A stretch of DNA of 64,000 nt from Kitasatospora purpeofusca (GCF_000718025.1 NZ_JODS01000005.1:270880-334879), one strand, 5' to 3'. Counted from the first letter of the stretch, positions 8,482-17,092 are shown. Program-made: numbers and translations. The notes: generated by a model from the letters alone, not told the origin.

Positions 8482-10224
8482 TTACCCCGCGGGTACCGCC
8501 TCCGCGCGGCCCGAGCCCTCCGTGTGGGCGGGGAGGGTCGGCCAGGTGAGCAGCGGCAGCGGGCCGGGGTGGTGGTGGACGGCGTAGTGGTGCGGGGCCA
8601 TCGCGGTCTCGCGGCCGGGGAGGGCGGCGACGACGGCACGGTGTACCTCGGCGGGGGTGAGGTCCTGGTCGGTGGTGGCGATCCGGGCGGTGAGCCGGCC
8701 GTCCTCGTAGCCGAGGTCGACCGCCGTCGCCCGCGCGCCGAGGGCGTCGGCGACCAGGGCGCGGACGGCCGCGAGGTCGATCCAGTCGGCTCCGATGCGC
8801 TGCCAGTCGCCGGTGCGGGTGGCGGGGCGCAGGCCGCTGAGGGCGGCCAGGTCGGTGAGCGGCAGCGGTCCCGCGGCGGCGGCCGCGAGGACGGCGGGGA
8901 GGGCGCGGGCGAAGCGCTCGGCGTCGGCGCGCTCGAACACCTGGGGGCAGGCCAGCAGGGCGAACTCCAGGCTGCCGGCGGTGCGCAGGATGTTGAGCAT
9001 CAGGCGCACCGGCAGCGGCTGGTCCGGCAGCCACTGCACCTCGGGGTCGGCGGTGGGGGCCGGGCGGGCGCCGGAGATGGTCTCGGGGATGGCGAGGCTG
9101 AGGTCGTTGACGACGATCTGCCGGTTGAAGCGGGCGCCGCGGCGCTCGGCGACGTCCTCCACCAGCTGCCAGACCTTGTCGGCGTTGAGCGTGCTGTGCC
9201 AGTAGCCGGTGAAGGAGGCGACCTTGGTGCGGCCGATCAGGGCGTCCAGGTCGTCCTCCGCACCGGAGGGGCCGACCTCCAGGGCGATCAGGGCGTCCTG
9301 GGCCAGGGTGCCGATGTGGTCGGCGAGGGCGGAGCGCTGGCGGTTCGCCGACAGGGCCGAGATCACCAGGTCGGTGCGGGCGGCGCGGTGCGCGGCGAGA
9401 GCGGCGAAGACGGCGAGCAGCACGGCCGAGGGGCCGGCGGCGGTGCGGCGGCAGACCGCTTCGAGGTCGGCGGCGGCGGTCCGGGAGCGCAGCAGCAGGG
9501 CGGCCGTCCCCTCGGTCGGGCCGGGGGTCATGCCGTCGACGGAGAAGGAGCTCGACGGTCCGGTGGTGAGCACGCTCTCCCAGTGCTTGAGCGCGGCCGC
9601 GGTCTTGCGGCGCCCCTGGGGGCTCTGCTCCAGGGCGGCCAGTTCGAGCGGGGTGCGGGAGCCGGCCGGCGGCAGCTGCGCGCCGGCGGCGAGGGCCAGC
9701 CAGTCGCGGATGAGCAGGGTGACGGCGACGCCGTCGACCCCGGCGTGGCAGCCCACCACCACCAGCCGGTGGACGAGTCGCCCTTCGGTGAGCAGGGTGA
9801 AGCGCAGCCGCGGGGCGGCGGTCAGGTCGAAGGGCAGGGCGACGTCGGCCCGGCCCACCTCGTCGGCCAGGGCGTCGATCCCGGCGCCCTCGCGGTCGCC
9901 GACGGGGACCAGGGCGACGGTGAACTCGCCCTCGGCGCGCACCTCCTGGCGTTCGGGGAAGCCGTCCGCGCCGGGTCCGGGCGGGAAGACGGTGCGCAGC
10001 GACTCGTGCCGTTCCAGGAGCGCGCGCAGGGCGTCGACGGCGGTGGCGACGGTGGTGCCCTCGGGGACGGGCCAGACCGACTCGCGGTTGATCTGTTCGG
10101 GCCGGTCGCGCCCGATGCAGCGGAGCATGTTGTCCTGGCCGAGGGTGAGCGGGCCGGAGCCGCCGCCCACGCCGTGGAAGCGGGCCGTGATCAGGCCCTC
10201 GGTCTCGGTCACGTCGTGCGTCAT
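8482..10224 (-). CDS. Free-standing NRPS-type condensation domain
   Basis: A 580-residue condensation-superfamily acyltransferase standing alone, with no adenylation or carrier domain. From the ATG at 10224 the catalytic motif is C159-H160-A-G-V-D164-G165, i.e. HHxxxDG with Cys in place of the first His. The base (second His) and structural Asp are kept. A C-terminal extension of about 100 residues follows the normal C-domain end. An upstream in-frame ATG (10296) abuts a putative operator at 10298, so the inner ATG is preferred. It could join a carrier-bound acyl chain to an amine or alcohol such as 4-hydroxyphenylglycine. Confidence 0.82.
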   Translation of the reverse strand: MTHDVTETEGLITARFHGVGGGSGPLTLGQDNMLRCIGRDRPEQINRESVWPVPEGTTVATAVDALRALLERHESLRTVFPPGPGADGFPERQEVRAEGEFTVALVPVGDREGAGIDALADEVGRADVALPFDLTAAPRLRFTLLTEGRLVHRLVVVGCHAGVDGVAVTLLIRDWLALAAGAQLPPAGSRTPLELAALEQSPQGRRKTAAALKHWESVLTTGPSSSFSVDGMTPGPTEGTAALLLRSRTAAADLEAVCRRTAAGPSAVLLAVFAALAAHRAARTDLVISALSANRQRSALADHIGTLAQDALIALEVGPSGAEDDLDALIGRTKVASFTGYWHSTLNADKVWQLVEDVAERRGARFNRQIVVNDLSLAIPETISGARPAPTADPEVQWLPDQPLPVRLMLNILRTAGSLEFALLACPQVFERADAERFARALPAVLAAAAAGPLPLTDLAALSGLRPATRTGDWQRIGADWIDLAAVRALVADALGARATAVDLGYEDGRLTARIATTDQDLTPAEVHRAVVAALPGRETAMAPHHYAVHHHPGPLPLLTWPTLPAHTEGSGRAEAVPAG

Positions 10225-10297
10225 CACGTCGATCGCGCCCTTCGGTTCGCAGGTCTGGGCGAGGTGCGGTCGGGACGCTACCAGCGGGGCGATCATG

Positions 10298-10309
10298 TGG
10301 TCCAGACCA
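10298..10309. promoter_or_regulatory. DasR/HutC-like operator (TGGTCCAGACCA)
   Basis: TGGTCCAGACCA is an imperfect palindrome differing by one base from TGGTCTAGACCA, the core of the published DasR-responsive element. It lies about 75 nt upstream of the condensation-domain start, in the only gap able to hold its promoter. Nearby are further dyads, CTTGA/TCAAG and ACCTG/CAGGT, around 10344-10378. Confidence 0.6.
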
Positions 10310-10375
10310 GAAACCTGGGATGTCGGCGGGGCCTCGAAAAGTCTTGATGTTTCGTCAAGTACCTGACAGAGCAGG

Positions 10376-11122
10376 TCAGTTGCTCGGGGACCAGATCCGC
10401 CGACGGACGGTGGCCGGGCCGGGTCCGACGGCGGCCACCGCGGCCCGGAACGAGCCGGGGGCGGGCACGTCCTCGATCCGGCAGGGGCCGGGACCGAGCG
10501 CCCCGGGGTCGGCGAGCAGCAGCGGCGAGGGGCCGTCCAGCGGCAGCCCGAAACCCTGGACCAGCCGCCCGCCGTACGCCTTGACGCACGCCTCGCGGCG
10601 GCACCAGAGCACGGTGAAGCGCCCGGCCGGGTCCGGGTCGGCGGCGACCGACTCGGCCTCGGCGGCCGGGAAGTAACGCCGGGCCATCCGCACCGCGACC
10701 CGCGCGTCCCGGACCTCCTCGACGTCCACCCCGACCGCGCGCCCTTCGGTGAGGGCGACGGCCGCGAGGGCGCCGGAGGCGGAGTGGTTGACGGCGAGGC
10801 CGTCGATCCCGGGTTTGCCGTGCGGGCCGTAGTGCCAGCGCAGCCGTGCGGGGTCGCGGCCGAGCCGGGCTCCGGCGAGCAGGCGCACGGCGCCGTGGGC
10901 GACGGTGAACCGTCGCCCGAAGCGCCGGTCGGGACCGTCCGCGCGGGCGCGTTCGGCCGGGTCGAGCAGCTCGTACAGGGCGCGGACCACCGGCTCGGGC
11001 TGGTCGGTGGGGATCAGCCACACGTCGATCGGGTCCGGGCCGGTCACCGGAGCAACGGAAGCGGTGGGAGTAGCCGGAGCAGTGGCACCGGTGCCGGCCG
11101 GGGCCGCACCGGAGCCGGTCAT
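10376..11122 (-). CDS. Sfp-type 4'-phosphopantetheinyl transferase
   Basis: A 248-residue enzyme that transfers phosphopantetheine from CoA to the Ser of carrier proteins. The two Mg/CoA signatures are present: GVDVEEVRD and WCRREACVKAYG (the WxxKEAxxK motif with Arg-Glu). Also visible are FTVAHGAVRLLAG and the substrate loop GKPGIDGLAVNHSASG. The first 30 residues are a low-complexity Ala/Thr/Pro leader. Its ATG overlaps the stop of the KSIII-like gene (ATGA). A cluster-encoded PPTase fits the three separate carrier proteins found here. Confidence 0.93.
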   Translation of the reverse strand: MTGSGAAPAGTGATAPATPTASVAPVTGPDPIDVWLIPTDQPEPVVRALYELLDPAERARADGPDRRFGRRFTVAHGAVRLLAGARLGRDPARLRWHYGPHGKPGIDGLAVNHSASGALAAVALTEGRAVGVDVEEVRDARVAVRMARRYFPAAEAESVAADPDPAGRFTVLWCRREACVKAYGGRLVQGFGLPLDGPSPLLLADPGALGPGPCRIEDVPAPGSFRAAVAAVGPGPATVRRRIWSPSN

Positions 11123-11967
11123 GACGGCGGACCGGCGCGCAGGGTCAGGGTGGAGAGCACGCCGAGTCTCGGGTCGAAGTCGGCCAGCAGCACCGGCCGC
11201 CGTTCGGCCCGCCAGCCGGGCAGCCGCTCGGCGAGCGCCGACCAGAGTCCGGTGAACGGCTGGCCGGCGGGGACGCGGACGGCGTCCAGGCCCGGCACCT
11301 CCAGCCCGGCGGCGAGCAGGACGGCCGCGTCCTCCCCCAGCGCCTTCGCCTGCCGGCGGACCTCCTCCGCGACCGACTCGACCGACCCGACGGACCCGAC
11401 GGAATCGTCCGGACCGACCGCCGCGCCACTTTCCTGACGGACCGTCAACTCCTCGCCCGGCAAGGTCTCGCAGACCAGCACGACGGCGCAGTGGCGGTCC
11501 GGCAGCGTGACCGGTTCGGGCGGCCGGTGGTGCAGCGCGGTCTGCTCGGCGAGCACGACCACCGCGCGCCGGGCGACGCCGGTCCGCTGGTACGCGAGGG
11601 CGGCGCGCAGCGCGGCGAACGCCCCGGCGGTGCCCTGGTCGCAGAGCGCGAGCGCGGTGGGCGTGCCCGCGCAGGAGCGGCTGAGCGCGAGCGAGGTGGG
11701 CGCGCCGGGCCGGATGTCGGGCGAGTCGAAGGCCTGGATCAGTACGTCCGCCGGCTCGTCCGGTCCGAGCGCCTCGGCGAGCAGGCCGGCGGCCAGTTCC
11801 TCGTAGGCGTGCCCGACCCCTTCGGCCAACAGGTCCTCGCGCAGCGGCAGGCCGTACGGGCGGACCAGGTCGGCGACGAAGACCCGCAGGTCGGGGTCGA
11901 GGGAGAGTTCGGAGCGGCCGTCGGCGTACCGCGTCAGCACCCGGGTGAGACCCGGGGCGGCGGGCAC
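11119..11967 (-). CDS. Degenerate KASIII/thiolase-fold protein lacking a clear nucleophile
   Basis: A 282-residue protein with KASIII/thiolase-fold features in its first 180 residues, notably the nucleophile-elbow-like QGTAGAFAALRAALAYQ, where the usual Cys position reads Thr-Ala. A Cys lies seven residues earlier (ALALCDQG) but does not fit the elbow. No C-terminal His/Asn pair is evident; the C-terminal part is Gly/Ser/Glu-rich. It sits between an ACP (4 nt) and the PPTase (overlap). By analogy with chain-length factors it may be a non-catalytic partner of the KASIII gene at 12380. The start is GTG. Confidence 0.55.
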   Translation of the reverse strand: MPAAPGLTRVLTRYADGRSELSLDPDLRVFVADLVRPYGLPLREDLLAEGVGHAYEELAAGLLAEALGPDEPADVLIQAFDSPDIRPGAPTSLALSRSCAGTPTALALCDQGTAGAFAALRAALAYQRTGVARRAVVVLAEQTALHHRPPEPVTLPDRHCAVVLVCETLPGEELTVRQESGAAVGPDDSVGSVGSVESVAEEVRRQAKALGEDAAVLLAAGLEVPGLDAVRVPAGQPFTGLWSALAERLPGWRAERRPVLLADFDPRLGVLSTLTLRAGPPS

Positions 11968-11970
11968 CGG

Positions 11971-12261
11971 TCAGTCCTCGGCGATGATGTGCGAGGCGAC
12001 GTAGTCGGCCAGGTTGGTGACCGAGCGCAGGTCGTCCTCGGTGATCTGCTCGACGTCGACCTGGATGTCGAGCGCCTCCTCGACCTCGAGGATCAGCTCG
12101 ATGGTGCCGGCCGAGGTGAGGCCGAGGTCGTCGAAGAGGCAGGCGTTCTCGGGGATCTCGAACGGGTCCCGCTTGAGGACGCGCGGGATCAGCTCGCCCA
12201 GGCTGTGCAGGATCCGGACGCGCAGCTCGGTGTCGGTGGTCTGGACCACTTGGTCGGACAT
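11971..12261 (-). CDS. Acyl/peptidyl carrier protein
   Basis: A 96-residue free carrier protein. The phosphopantetheine Ser is in DDLGLTSAGTIELILEVEE, a variant of the usual DSL signature; the acidic helix II and the length are typical. Gene order on the minus strand is KASIII, this ACP, KASIII-like protein, PPTase, with the last three in tight coupling. It probably carries the starter or intermediate that the KASIII enzyme uses. Confidence 0.9.
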   Translation of the reverse strand: MSDQVVQTTDTELRVRILHSLGELIPRVLKRDPFEIPENACLFDDLGLTSAGTIELILEVEEALDIQVDVEQITEDDLRSVTNLADYVASHIIAED

Positions 12262-12379
12262 GGGTAGGACCGTCCCGTCGTGCGTGGTGGAGTGGGGCGG
12301 AGCGGCCGAAGGACCGGCGCCCGGGGGAAGAGGAGAAGGACCGGGGAGGACGGGCCGACGGCGGGTCGGCCGTCCGGCG

Positions 12380-13330
12380 TCAGTGCTCGACGACCATGGC
12401 GGAGAAGGTCGCTCCGATACCGGCGGCCGCGACGAGGTAGCGGTCGCCCCGCTCGAGCAGCCCCCGCGTGGTGGCGGTGTGCAGATTGATGAGGCCGTCC
12501 GCAGCGAAACTGTGCCCCACCGACGTCACGTTGTCCAGCACCACCTTCCCGATCGGGAAGCCGATCCGGCGCGCGATCGTGCGCCAGGAGGCCTGGTTGA
12601 CGTTGTGCGGGAGCAGCAGCGCCAGGTCGGAGAGGTCCAGACCTGCCTGGTCGAGGGCGGCCTCGATCGCCTCGACCATCACATCCGGGTACTCCCGCTG
12701 GTAGCGGGCCAGCAGATCCTGGTCCTCGGCCAGCCGGCCGTCGAACTCGGGGCGCTGGCGCACCGCGTAGGACAGCACCCGGTCGTGTTCGCCGTCGGCG
12801 CTGACCAGGCAGGCGGCCGCGCCCTCGGCGAAGATGCCGGTCTCGGGCACCACCTGGGCGTCCTTGGTGAAGGTCTTCTCCCCCGTGAGCACCAGGGCCA
12901 GCGCCCGTGGGTCGGGTTCCTCGGCGAGCAGGCGCCCGGCCAGGTCGACGGCCAGCAGGCCGACGGCGCAGGCGTGGTGGGTCACGGTGAAGGCCTGGGC
13001 GTGGCCGAGGCCGTAGCGGTGGAGCAGGTCGTGCAGGGGGTTGAGCGGGTAGGGCACGGCCACCGGCATGCTGCGCGCGTGGATCACGAAACGGACGTCC
13101 CGTTCGCGTCCGCGCAGCTCCGTCAGGGCGTCGACGGTGGCGCCGAGCAGGTCGGGCAGCTTCCCGTCCGGGTCCAGTCGCAGCTGGTCCAGGCCGTGGA
13201 AGCGGCGGAAGAGTCGAAGTTGACGTGGGGTCAGGCCCAGTCTCTCGCCCACTGCCTCGATGGGCACGGTGTGGTGGGGGAGGTGGACGGCCACTGCCTC
13301 CAGTGCGGTCACGCGGGCTAGTATTCCCAC
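12380..13330 (-). CDS. KASIII-like ketosynthase (Cys-His-His)
   Basis: A 316-residue KASIII-family enzyme that condenses or transfers acyl groups from CoA or ACP. The active-site Cys121 is in THHACAVGLLA and His242 in LPHNVNQASW. The third position, normally Asn in GNTSAAS, reads V-G-H273-S. Such Asn-to-His changes occur in KASIII relatives that act as acyltransferases or use unusual nucleophiles (family knowledge). Starts at GTG 13330 or 13312 are both possible. It heads the operon with the ACP, KSIII-like and PPTase genes and is divergent from the carrier-like gene at 13460. Confidence 0.85.
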   Translation of the reverse strand: MGILARVTALEAVAVHLPHHTVPIEAVGERLGLTPRQLRLFRRFHGLDQLRLDPDGKLPDLLGATVDALTELRGRERDVRFVIHARSMPVAVPYPLNPLHDLLHRYGLGHAQAFTVTHHACAVGLLAVDLAGRLLAEEPDPRALALVLTGEKTFTKDAQVVPETGIFAEGAAACLVSADGEHDRVLSYAVRQRPEFDGRLAEDQDLLARYQREYPDVMVEAIEAALDQAGLDLSDLALLLPHNVNQASWRTIARRIGFPIGKVVLDNVTSVGHSFAADGLINLHTATTRGLLERGDRYLVAAAGIGATFSAMVVEH

Positions 13331-13459
13331 GCCCGACGGGTCCGCACAAGTGATCTCGGGCGGTTGCGGCGCACAGTCCGCACAGCTCACCCCACGGAAC
13401 GCGCAGGCCCAGTGCCGCCGTCCCCCCGCCCCCGCGTCGTCGAGCCGGTGGAGTCCCTG

Positions 13460-13759
13460 ATGAACGATCGTGAACGTCCCGTCCCCGTACCGCCGGTCTC
13501 TCCGGCCCTGGTCGCACTGCTGGCGGAGGCCGCACAGGCGCCGCCCGACTGGGCCGCCGGCGTGACCGGGCAGTCCCGGCTGGACGGGGACCTGCTGCTG
13601 GACGAGACCGAGCTCGCCGCACTGCACGAGGGCCTGCGCCGGAGCTTCGGCCCGTCGGTGGACCTCGCCGCGCTGCGGGCCGGCCTGGACCTGGACGCAC
13701 TGGAGGCCCTCACCGTCGCCGACGTCGAGCGGCTGCTGCCCGCGGAGGACACCCGATGA
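13460..13759 (+). CDS. Carrier-protein-like protein without the phosphopantetheine serine
   Basis: A 99-residue protein whose second half has the carrier-protein helix pattern: GDLLLDETELAALHEGLRRS then a FGPSVDLAAL loop and LTVADVERLL. Where active carriers have Asp-Ser before the xEL helix it reads Asp-Glu, so it has no attachment Ser. The ATG follows GGTGGAG, and its stop overlaps the glycosyltransferase start (ATGA), so the two are made together. It may be a docking or activating partner of the glycosyltransferase or a decoy for the ketosynthases; function is unknown. Confidence 0.6.
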   Translation: MNDRERPVPVPPVSPALVALLAEAAQAPPDWAAGVTGQSRLDGDLLLDETELAALHEGLRRSFGPSVDLAALRAGLDLDALEALTVADVERLLPAEDTR

Positions 13760-14937
13760 GCCGCTTCCTGCTGGTGGTCCCGCCGCTGACCGGGCATGTC
13801 AATCCGACCGTGGGCCTGGCCCGGGAGCTGGTGGCACGCGGCCACGAGGTGGCCTGGACCGGCACCGAGACGGCGCTGCGGCCGCTGCTCGGGCCGGACG
13901 CGACGGTGTTCGGCACCGGCACCCGGGCGTTCCGGGCGCAGGGCGGGCACGGGCTGGCCGCCGTCCGCTCGCTGTGGGAGGGCTTCATCGTCCCGTACGC
14001 GCGGTTCACCACCAAGGCGCTGGACGCGGCGGTGCGGGAGTTCCGGCCGGACGCGCTGCTGGTGGACCAGCACACCCCGGCCGGGGCGCTGGTGGCGCAC
14101 CGGCACCGGCTGCCCTGGGGCACCCTGGCGCCGGGGGCGATGGAGCTGGGCCGGCCGTTCCGGGAGCTGCCGCTGCTGGAGGAGTGGATGACCGGCCTGC
14201 TGCTGGGCCTGTGGCGGCGGGCCAAACTGCCCGAGGAGGAGTACGTCGACCCGCGCTTCTCCCCCGCCCTGGTGCTCGCCTTCACCGGCCCCGCGCTGAC
14301 CGGCCCCGAGCCGGTTCCCGCGCACCATGCCGCGGTCGGGCCGGTGCTGACGGACCGGCCGGCCGATCCGGAGTTCCCCTGGGAGCGGCTGCTGCCGGGG
14401 CGGCGCCGGGTGCTGGTCACCATGGGCACCCTGTCCGGCGAGCTCGGCGCGGACTTCCTGGCCCGGGCGGTGCGGGCGCTGGAGCTGTGCGGGCCGGACG
14501 TGCAGCCGGTGTTCGCGGCACCCGGCGAGCTGCTGCCCGAACTGCCCGGCCACGCGGTGGCGGTGGACCGGGCGCCGGTGCTGGAGCTGATGCGGCGCGG
14601 GGTACTGGACGCGGTGCTGTGCCACGGCGGGATGAACACCGTCGGCGAGGCCCTGGTGCACGGACTGCCGCTGGTCACGGCGCCGATCCGGCACGACCAG
14701 CCGTTCGTGGCGGCCCAGGTGGCGGCCGCCGGCGCGGGACTGCGGGTGCCGTTCGCCCGGGTGACGCCGGATCACCTGGCGGCGGCCCTGCGGAGCGTGC
14801 TGGACGAACCCGGCTACCGGTCGGCGGCCGCCCGGGTCGGGGCGGAACTGCTCGCCGGCGGCGGGGCCGCGGCGGCCGCCGACCGGGTGGAGGCACTGGT
14901 CACACCGGGTGCCCCTCGGGCCAATCCATTGGTCTAG
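13756..14937 (+). CDS. GT1/MGT-family glycosyltransferase
   Basis: A 393-residue GT-B enzyme of the macrolide/UDP-glycosyltransferase family. The N-terminal acceptor domain begins FLLVVPPLTGHVNPTVGLA. The donor-binding motif is CHGGMNTVGEALVHGLPLVT, followed by the APIRHDQP end of the signature. It should glycosylate a small-molecule aglycone. It is coupled to the serine-less carrier-like protein upstream. A putative operator overlaps its stop codon, so the ABC transporter genes downstream seem to have their own control. Confidence 0.9.
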   Translation: MSRFLLVVPPLTGHVNPTVGLARELVARGHEVAWTGTETALRPLLGPDATVFGTGTRAFRAQGGHGLAAVRSLWEGFIVPYARFTTKALDAAVREFRPDALLVDQHTPAGALVAHRHRLPWGTLAPGAMELGRPFRELPLLEEWMTGLLLGLWRRAKLPEEEYVDPRFSPALVLAFTGPALTGPEPVPAHHAAVGPVLTDRPADPEFPWERLLPGRRRVLVTMGTLSGELGADFLARAVRALELCGPDVQPVFAAPGELLPELPGHAVAVDRAPVLELMRRGVLDAVLCHGGMNTVGEALVHGLPLVTAPIRHDQPFVAAQVAAAGAGLRVPFARVTPDHLAAALRSVLDEPGYRSAAARVGAELLAGGGAAAAADRVEALVTPGAPRANPLV

Positions 14938-14941
14938 GCCA
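14930..14941. promoter_or_regulatory. DasR/HutC-like operator (TGGTCTAGGCCA)
   Basis: TGGTCTAGGCCA matches TGGTCTAGACCA at 11 of 12 positions, and the 16-mer ATTGGTCTAGGCCATT matches the DasR consensus ACTGGTCTAGACCACT at 13 of 16. It overlaps the stop codon of the glycosyltransferase and lies 112 nt before the ABC-transporter start. Of the set, it is the closest to the published consensus. Confidence 0.65.
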
Positions 14942-14949
14942 TTGTTTCC

Positions 14950-14965
14950 GGGGTGCCGGAACCCC
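14950..14965 (+). terminator. Short GC hairpin after the glycosyltransferase gene
   Basis: GGGGT and ACCCC pair around a 6-nt loop 12 nt after the glycosyltransferase stop. It is a weak stem without a T-run, so termination there is uncertain. Confidence 0.3.
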
Positions 14966-15052
14966 TAGGGTGGCCCGCAGCACCACTTCCCAGGTGTCCC
15001 GCGCGCCGCCTTCCGGCGCCCCGGCAACCCCATCCCCGCACGGGAGTTCTGG

Positions 15053-16018
15053 TTGATCGAGACCAAGGGGCTCAGCAAGTCCTACCCCTCCAAGAAACGC
15101 GGCCAGCCCCCCGTGGACGCCGTCCGAGGCATCGACCTGGACGTCGCTCCGGGTGAGATCTTCGGCTTCCTCGGCCCCAACGGCGCCGGGAAGACCACCA
15201 CCCTGCGGATGCTCGCCACCCTGATCCGCCCCGACGGCGGCGAGGCCCGGATCGCCGGGGCCGACCTGTTCGCCGACCCCGCCGAGGTCCGCCGCCGGAT
15301 CGGCTACGTCGCCCAGGGCGGCGGCACCACCGACGCCGTCACCGCGCGCGAGGAACTCGTGATGCAGGCGCGGCTGCACGGCACCGGCAAGGCCGAGGCC
15401 CTGCGCCGCGCCGACGAGGCCCTCCAGGCCTTCGAGCTCACCGAGTTCGCCGACCGGCCGTGCCGCACCTACTCCGGCGGCCAGCGCCGCCGGGTGGACA
15501 TCGCGCTCGGTGTCATCCACTCGCCCAAGGTGCTGTTCCTGGACGAGCCCACGGTGGGCCTCGACCCGGCCAGCCGCGGCCACGTCTGGACCGAGATCCG
15601 GCGGCTGCGCGACGAGGGCATGACCGTCGTCGTCACCACGCACTACCTCGACGAGGCCGACGCGCTCTGCGACCGGGTCTCCATCGTCGACCACGGCGGC
15701 ATCGTCGCCGAGGGCACGCCGGAGACGCTCAAGCGCGAGATATCCGGCGACGTCGTCCTCATCGGCCTCGGCGCCGGCGAGGCCGAGCGGGCCGCCAAGG
15801 CCCTGCGCGAGCAGCCCGGCCTGCCGGAACTGCACCGGCTGGAACTGCGCGACGAGGACGGCCTGCGGCTCTACCTGGACGACGGCGCGGCCGCCGTCCC
15901 GCACCTGCTGCGCGCCCTCGACGGGGCCGGCGTCACCACCGGCACCGTGCAGCTGCAGCGCCCCAGCCTGGACGACGTGTTCCTGGCCCGCACGGGCCGC
16001 TCCATCGAGCAGTCCTGA
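15053..16018 (+). CDS. DrrA-type ABC transporter ATP-binding protein
   Basis: A 321-residue ATPase of the daunorubicin-resistance (DrrA) type. Walker A is GPNGAGKTTT, the signature YSGGQRRRVDIALG and Walker B VLFLDEPTVGLDP, and a C-terminal regulatory domain of about 90 residues follows. The start is TTG with GGGAG seven nt upstream. Together with the permease 32 nt downstream it forms an exporter, probably for self-resistance to or secretion of the cluster product. The upstream operator-like palindrome suggests co-regulation with the biosynthetic operons. Confidence 0.93.
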   Translation: MIETKGLSKSYPSKKRGQPPVDAVRGIDLDVAPGEIFGFLGPNGAGKTTTLRMLATLIRPDGGEARIAGADLFADPAEVRRRIGYVAQGGGTTDAVTAREELVMQARLHGTGKAEALRRADEALQAFELTEFADRPCRTYSGGQRRRVDIALGVIHSPKVLFLDEPTVGLDPASRGHVWTEIRRLRDEGMTVVVTTHYLDEADALCDRVSIVDHGGIVAEGTPETLKREISGDVVLIGLGAGEAERAAKALREQPGLPELHRLELRDEDGLRLYLDDGAAAVPHLLRALDGAGVTTGTVQLQRPSLDDVFLARTGRSIEQS

Positions 16019-16050
16019 CCCTCACCTCCGAACCCCGAGGAGGGGCTCCG

Positions 16051-16815
16051 ATGAAGCTCGCCCGCGACACCTGGCTGGTCTTCCAGCGCCAGCTGCTGCT
16101 GATGTGGCGGACCCCGATCTGGATCGCCGTCGGCGTGATCCAACCGATCTTCTACCTGCTGCTGTTCGCACCGCTGCTCAAGCAGGTGCTGGCGCCGATG
16201 GGCGCGACCACCTACGCCGAGACCTACCAGATCTACGTGCCGGGCCTGTTGGCGGTGCTGTGCATCTTCGGCGGCCTGTACACCGGCTTCAGCCTGCTCG
16301 GCGAACTCAAGGCCGGCATCATCGAGCGGGCCCGGGTGACCCCGGTCAGCCGGCTCGCGCTGCTGCTCGGCCGGGCGCTGCGGGAGACCGTGGCGCTGCT
16401 CGTCCAGGCGGTGATCATCACCATCATCGCGCTGCCGTTCGGCCTGCGGGTCGGCCCGCTGAACCTGCTGCTGGCCTTCCTGCTGATGGGCCTGCTCGCG
16501 CTGATGACCTCGGCGATCTCGTACGGGATCGCGCTGGTGCTGCCGGCCGACGAGGCGATGGCACCGGTGGTGAACACCCTCGCCCAGCCGATCGCGCTGC
16601 TCTCGGGGGTGCTGCTGCCGCTGGCGCTGGCACCGATGTGGCTGCAGTCGATGGCCAAGTGGAACCCCTTCTACTGGGCCGTGGAGGGCATGCGCGCACT
16701 GTTCTCGGGCCATGTCGGGGACAGCGCGGTCTGGCAGGGGCTGCTGGTGGTCGCCGTGATGACGACGGCGGCCGTGTACTGGTCGGCCCGGCTGTTCTCG
16801 ACCCGGGTGCGCTGA
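16051..16815 (+). CDS. ABC-2 type transporter permease
   Basis: A 254-residue membrane protein with about six helices and the ABC-2 features of DrrB-type permeases (GELKAGIIERARVTPVSR loop, then IALLSGVLLPL near the C-terminus). The ATG is preceded by GAGGAGGGG. It partners with the ATPase just upstream to form a drug-type exporter. Confidence 0.93.
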   Translation: MKLARDTWLVFQRQLLLMWRTPIWIAVGVIQPIFYLLLFAPLLKQVLAPMGATTYAETYQIYVPGLLAVLCIFGGLYTGFSLLGELKAGIIERARVTPVSRLALLLGRALRETVALLVQAVIITIIALPFGLRVGPLNLLLAFLLMGLLALMTSAISYGIALVLPADEAMAPVVNTLAQPIALLSGVLLPLALAPMWLQSMAKWNPFYWAVEGMRALFSGHVGDSAVWQGLLVVAVMTTAAVYWSARLFSTRVR

Positions 16816-16893
16816 GCGGGCGCACCGGATCGGCGGACCCGCGAGGGACGGACAGCCGGAGAGACAGGCAGACCGACAGCGAGACAGTCGGAC

Positions 16894-16941
16894 GGGAGGC
16901 GGGCGGGCCGGGCCGGAGGGGATCCGGTCGGCCCGCCTCCC
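16894..16941 (+). terminator. Long-stem hairpin after the ABC operon
   Basis: GGGAGGCGGGC (16894-16904) and GCCCGCCTCCC (16931-16941) are perfect inverted repeats with a 26-nt GC-rich loop. It lies 79 nt after the permease stop and is the best candidate terminator for the transporter operon. The rest of the 277-nt gap is purine-rich with GACAG repeats and should carry the promoter of the next gene. Confidence 0.5.
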
Positions 16942-17092
16942 GGCGTTCCCGCGCCGGGGCCCGTTCGTCGCCCGGGCCGCCGCCCGTCCACCACCTCGTC
17001 AACACGGTTCGGAGAGTGATCTGTTGTCGGGGCGGACCCGGCGGCCCTATGGTCGGGACCGGTCGATCGTCCGTTCGTCAGGAGGAACCCGC

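Noticed and set aside
12634..12643. An exact GGTCCAGACC core inside the KASIII coding region
   Set aside because: It lacks the outer T/A flanks (it reads GA before and TG after) and is deep in coding sequence, so I do not count it as an operator. It shows that the 10-bp core can occur by chance in this GC-rich DNA.
15460..16815. A 451-residue frame starting inside the ABC ATPase gene
   Set aside because: Only the part from the ATG at 16051 (permease) is coding; upstream it is out of frame with the ATPase.
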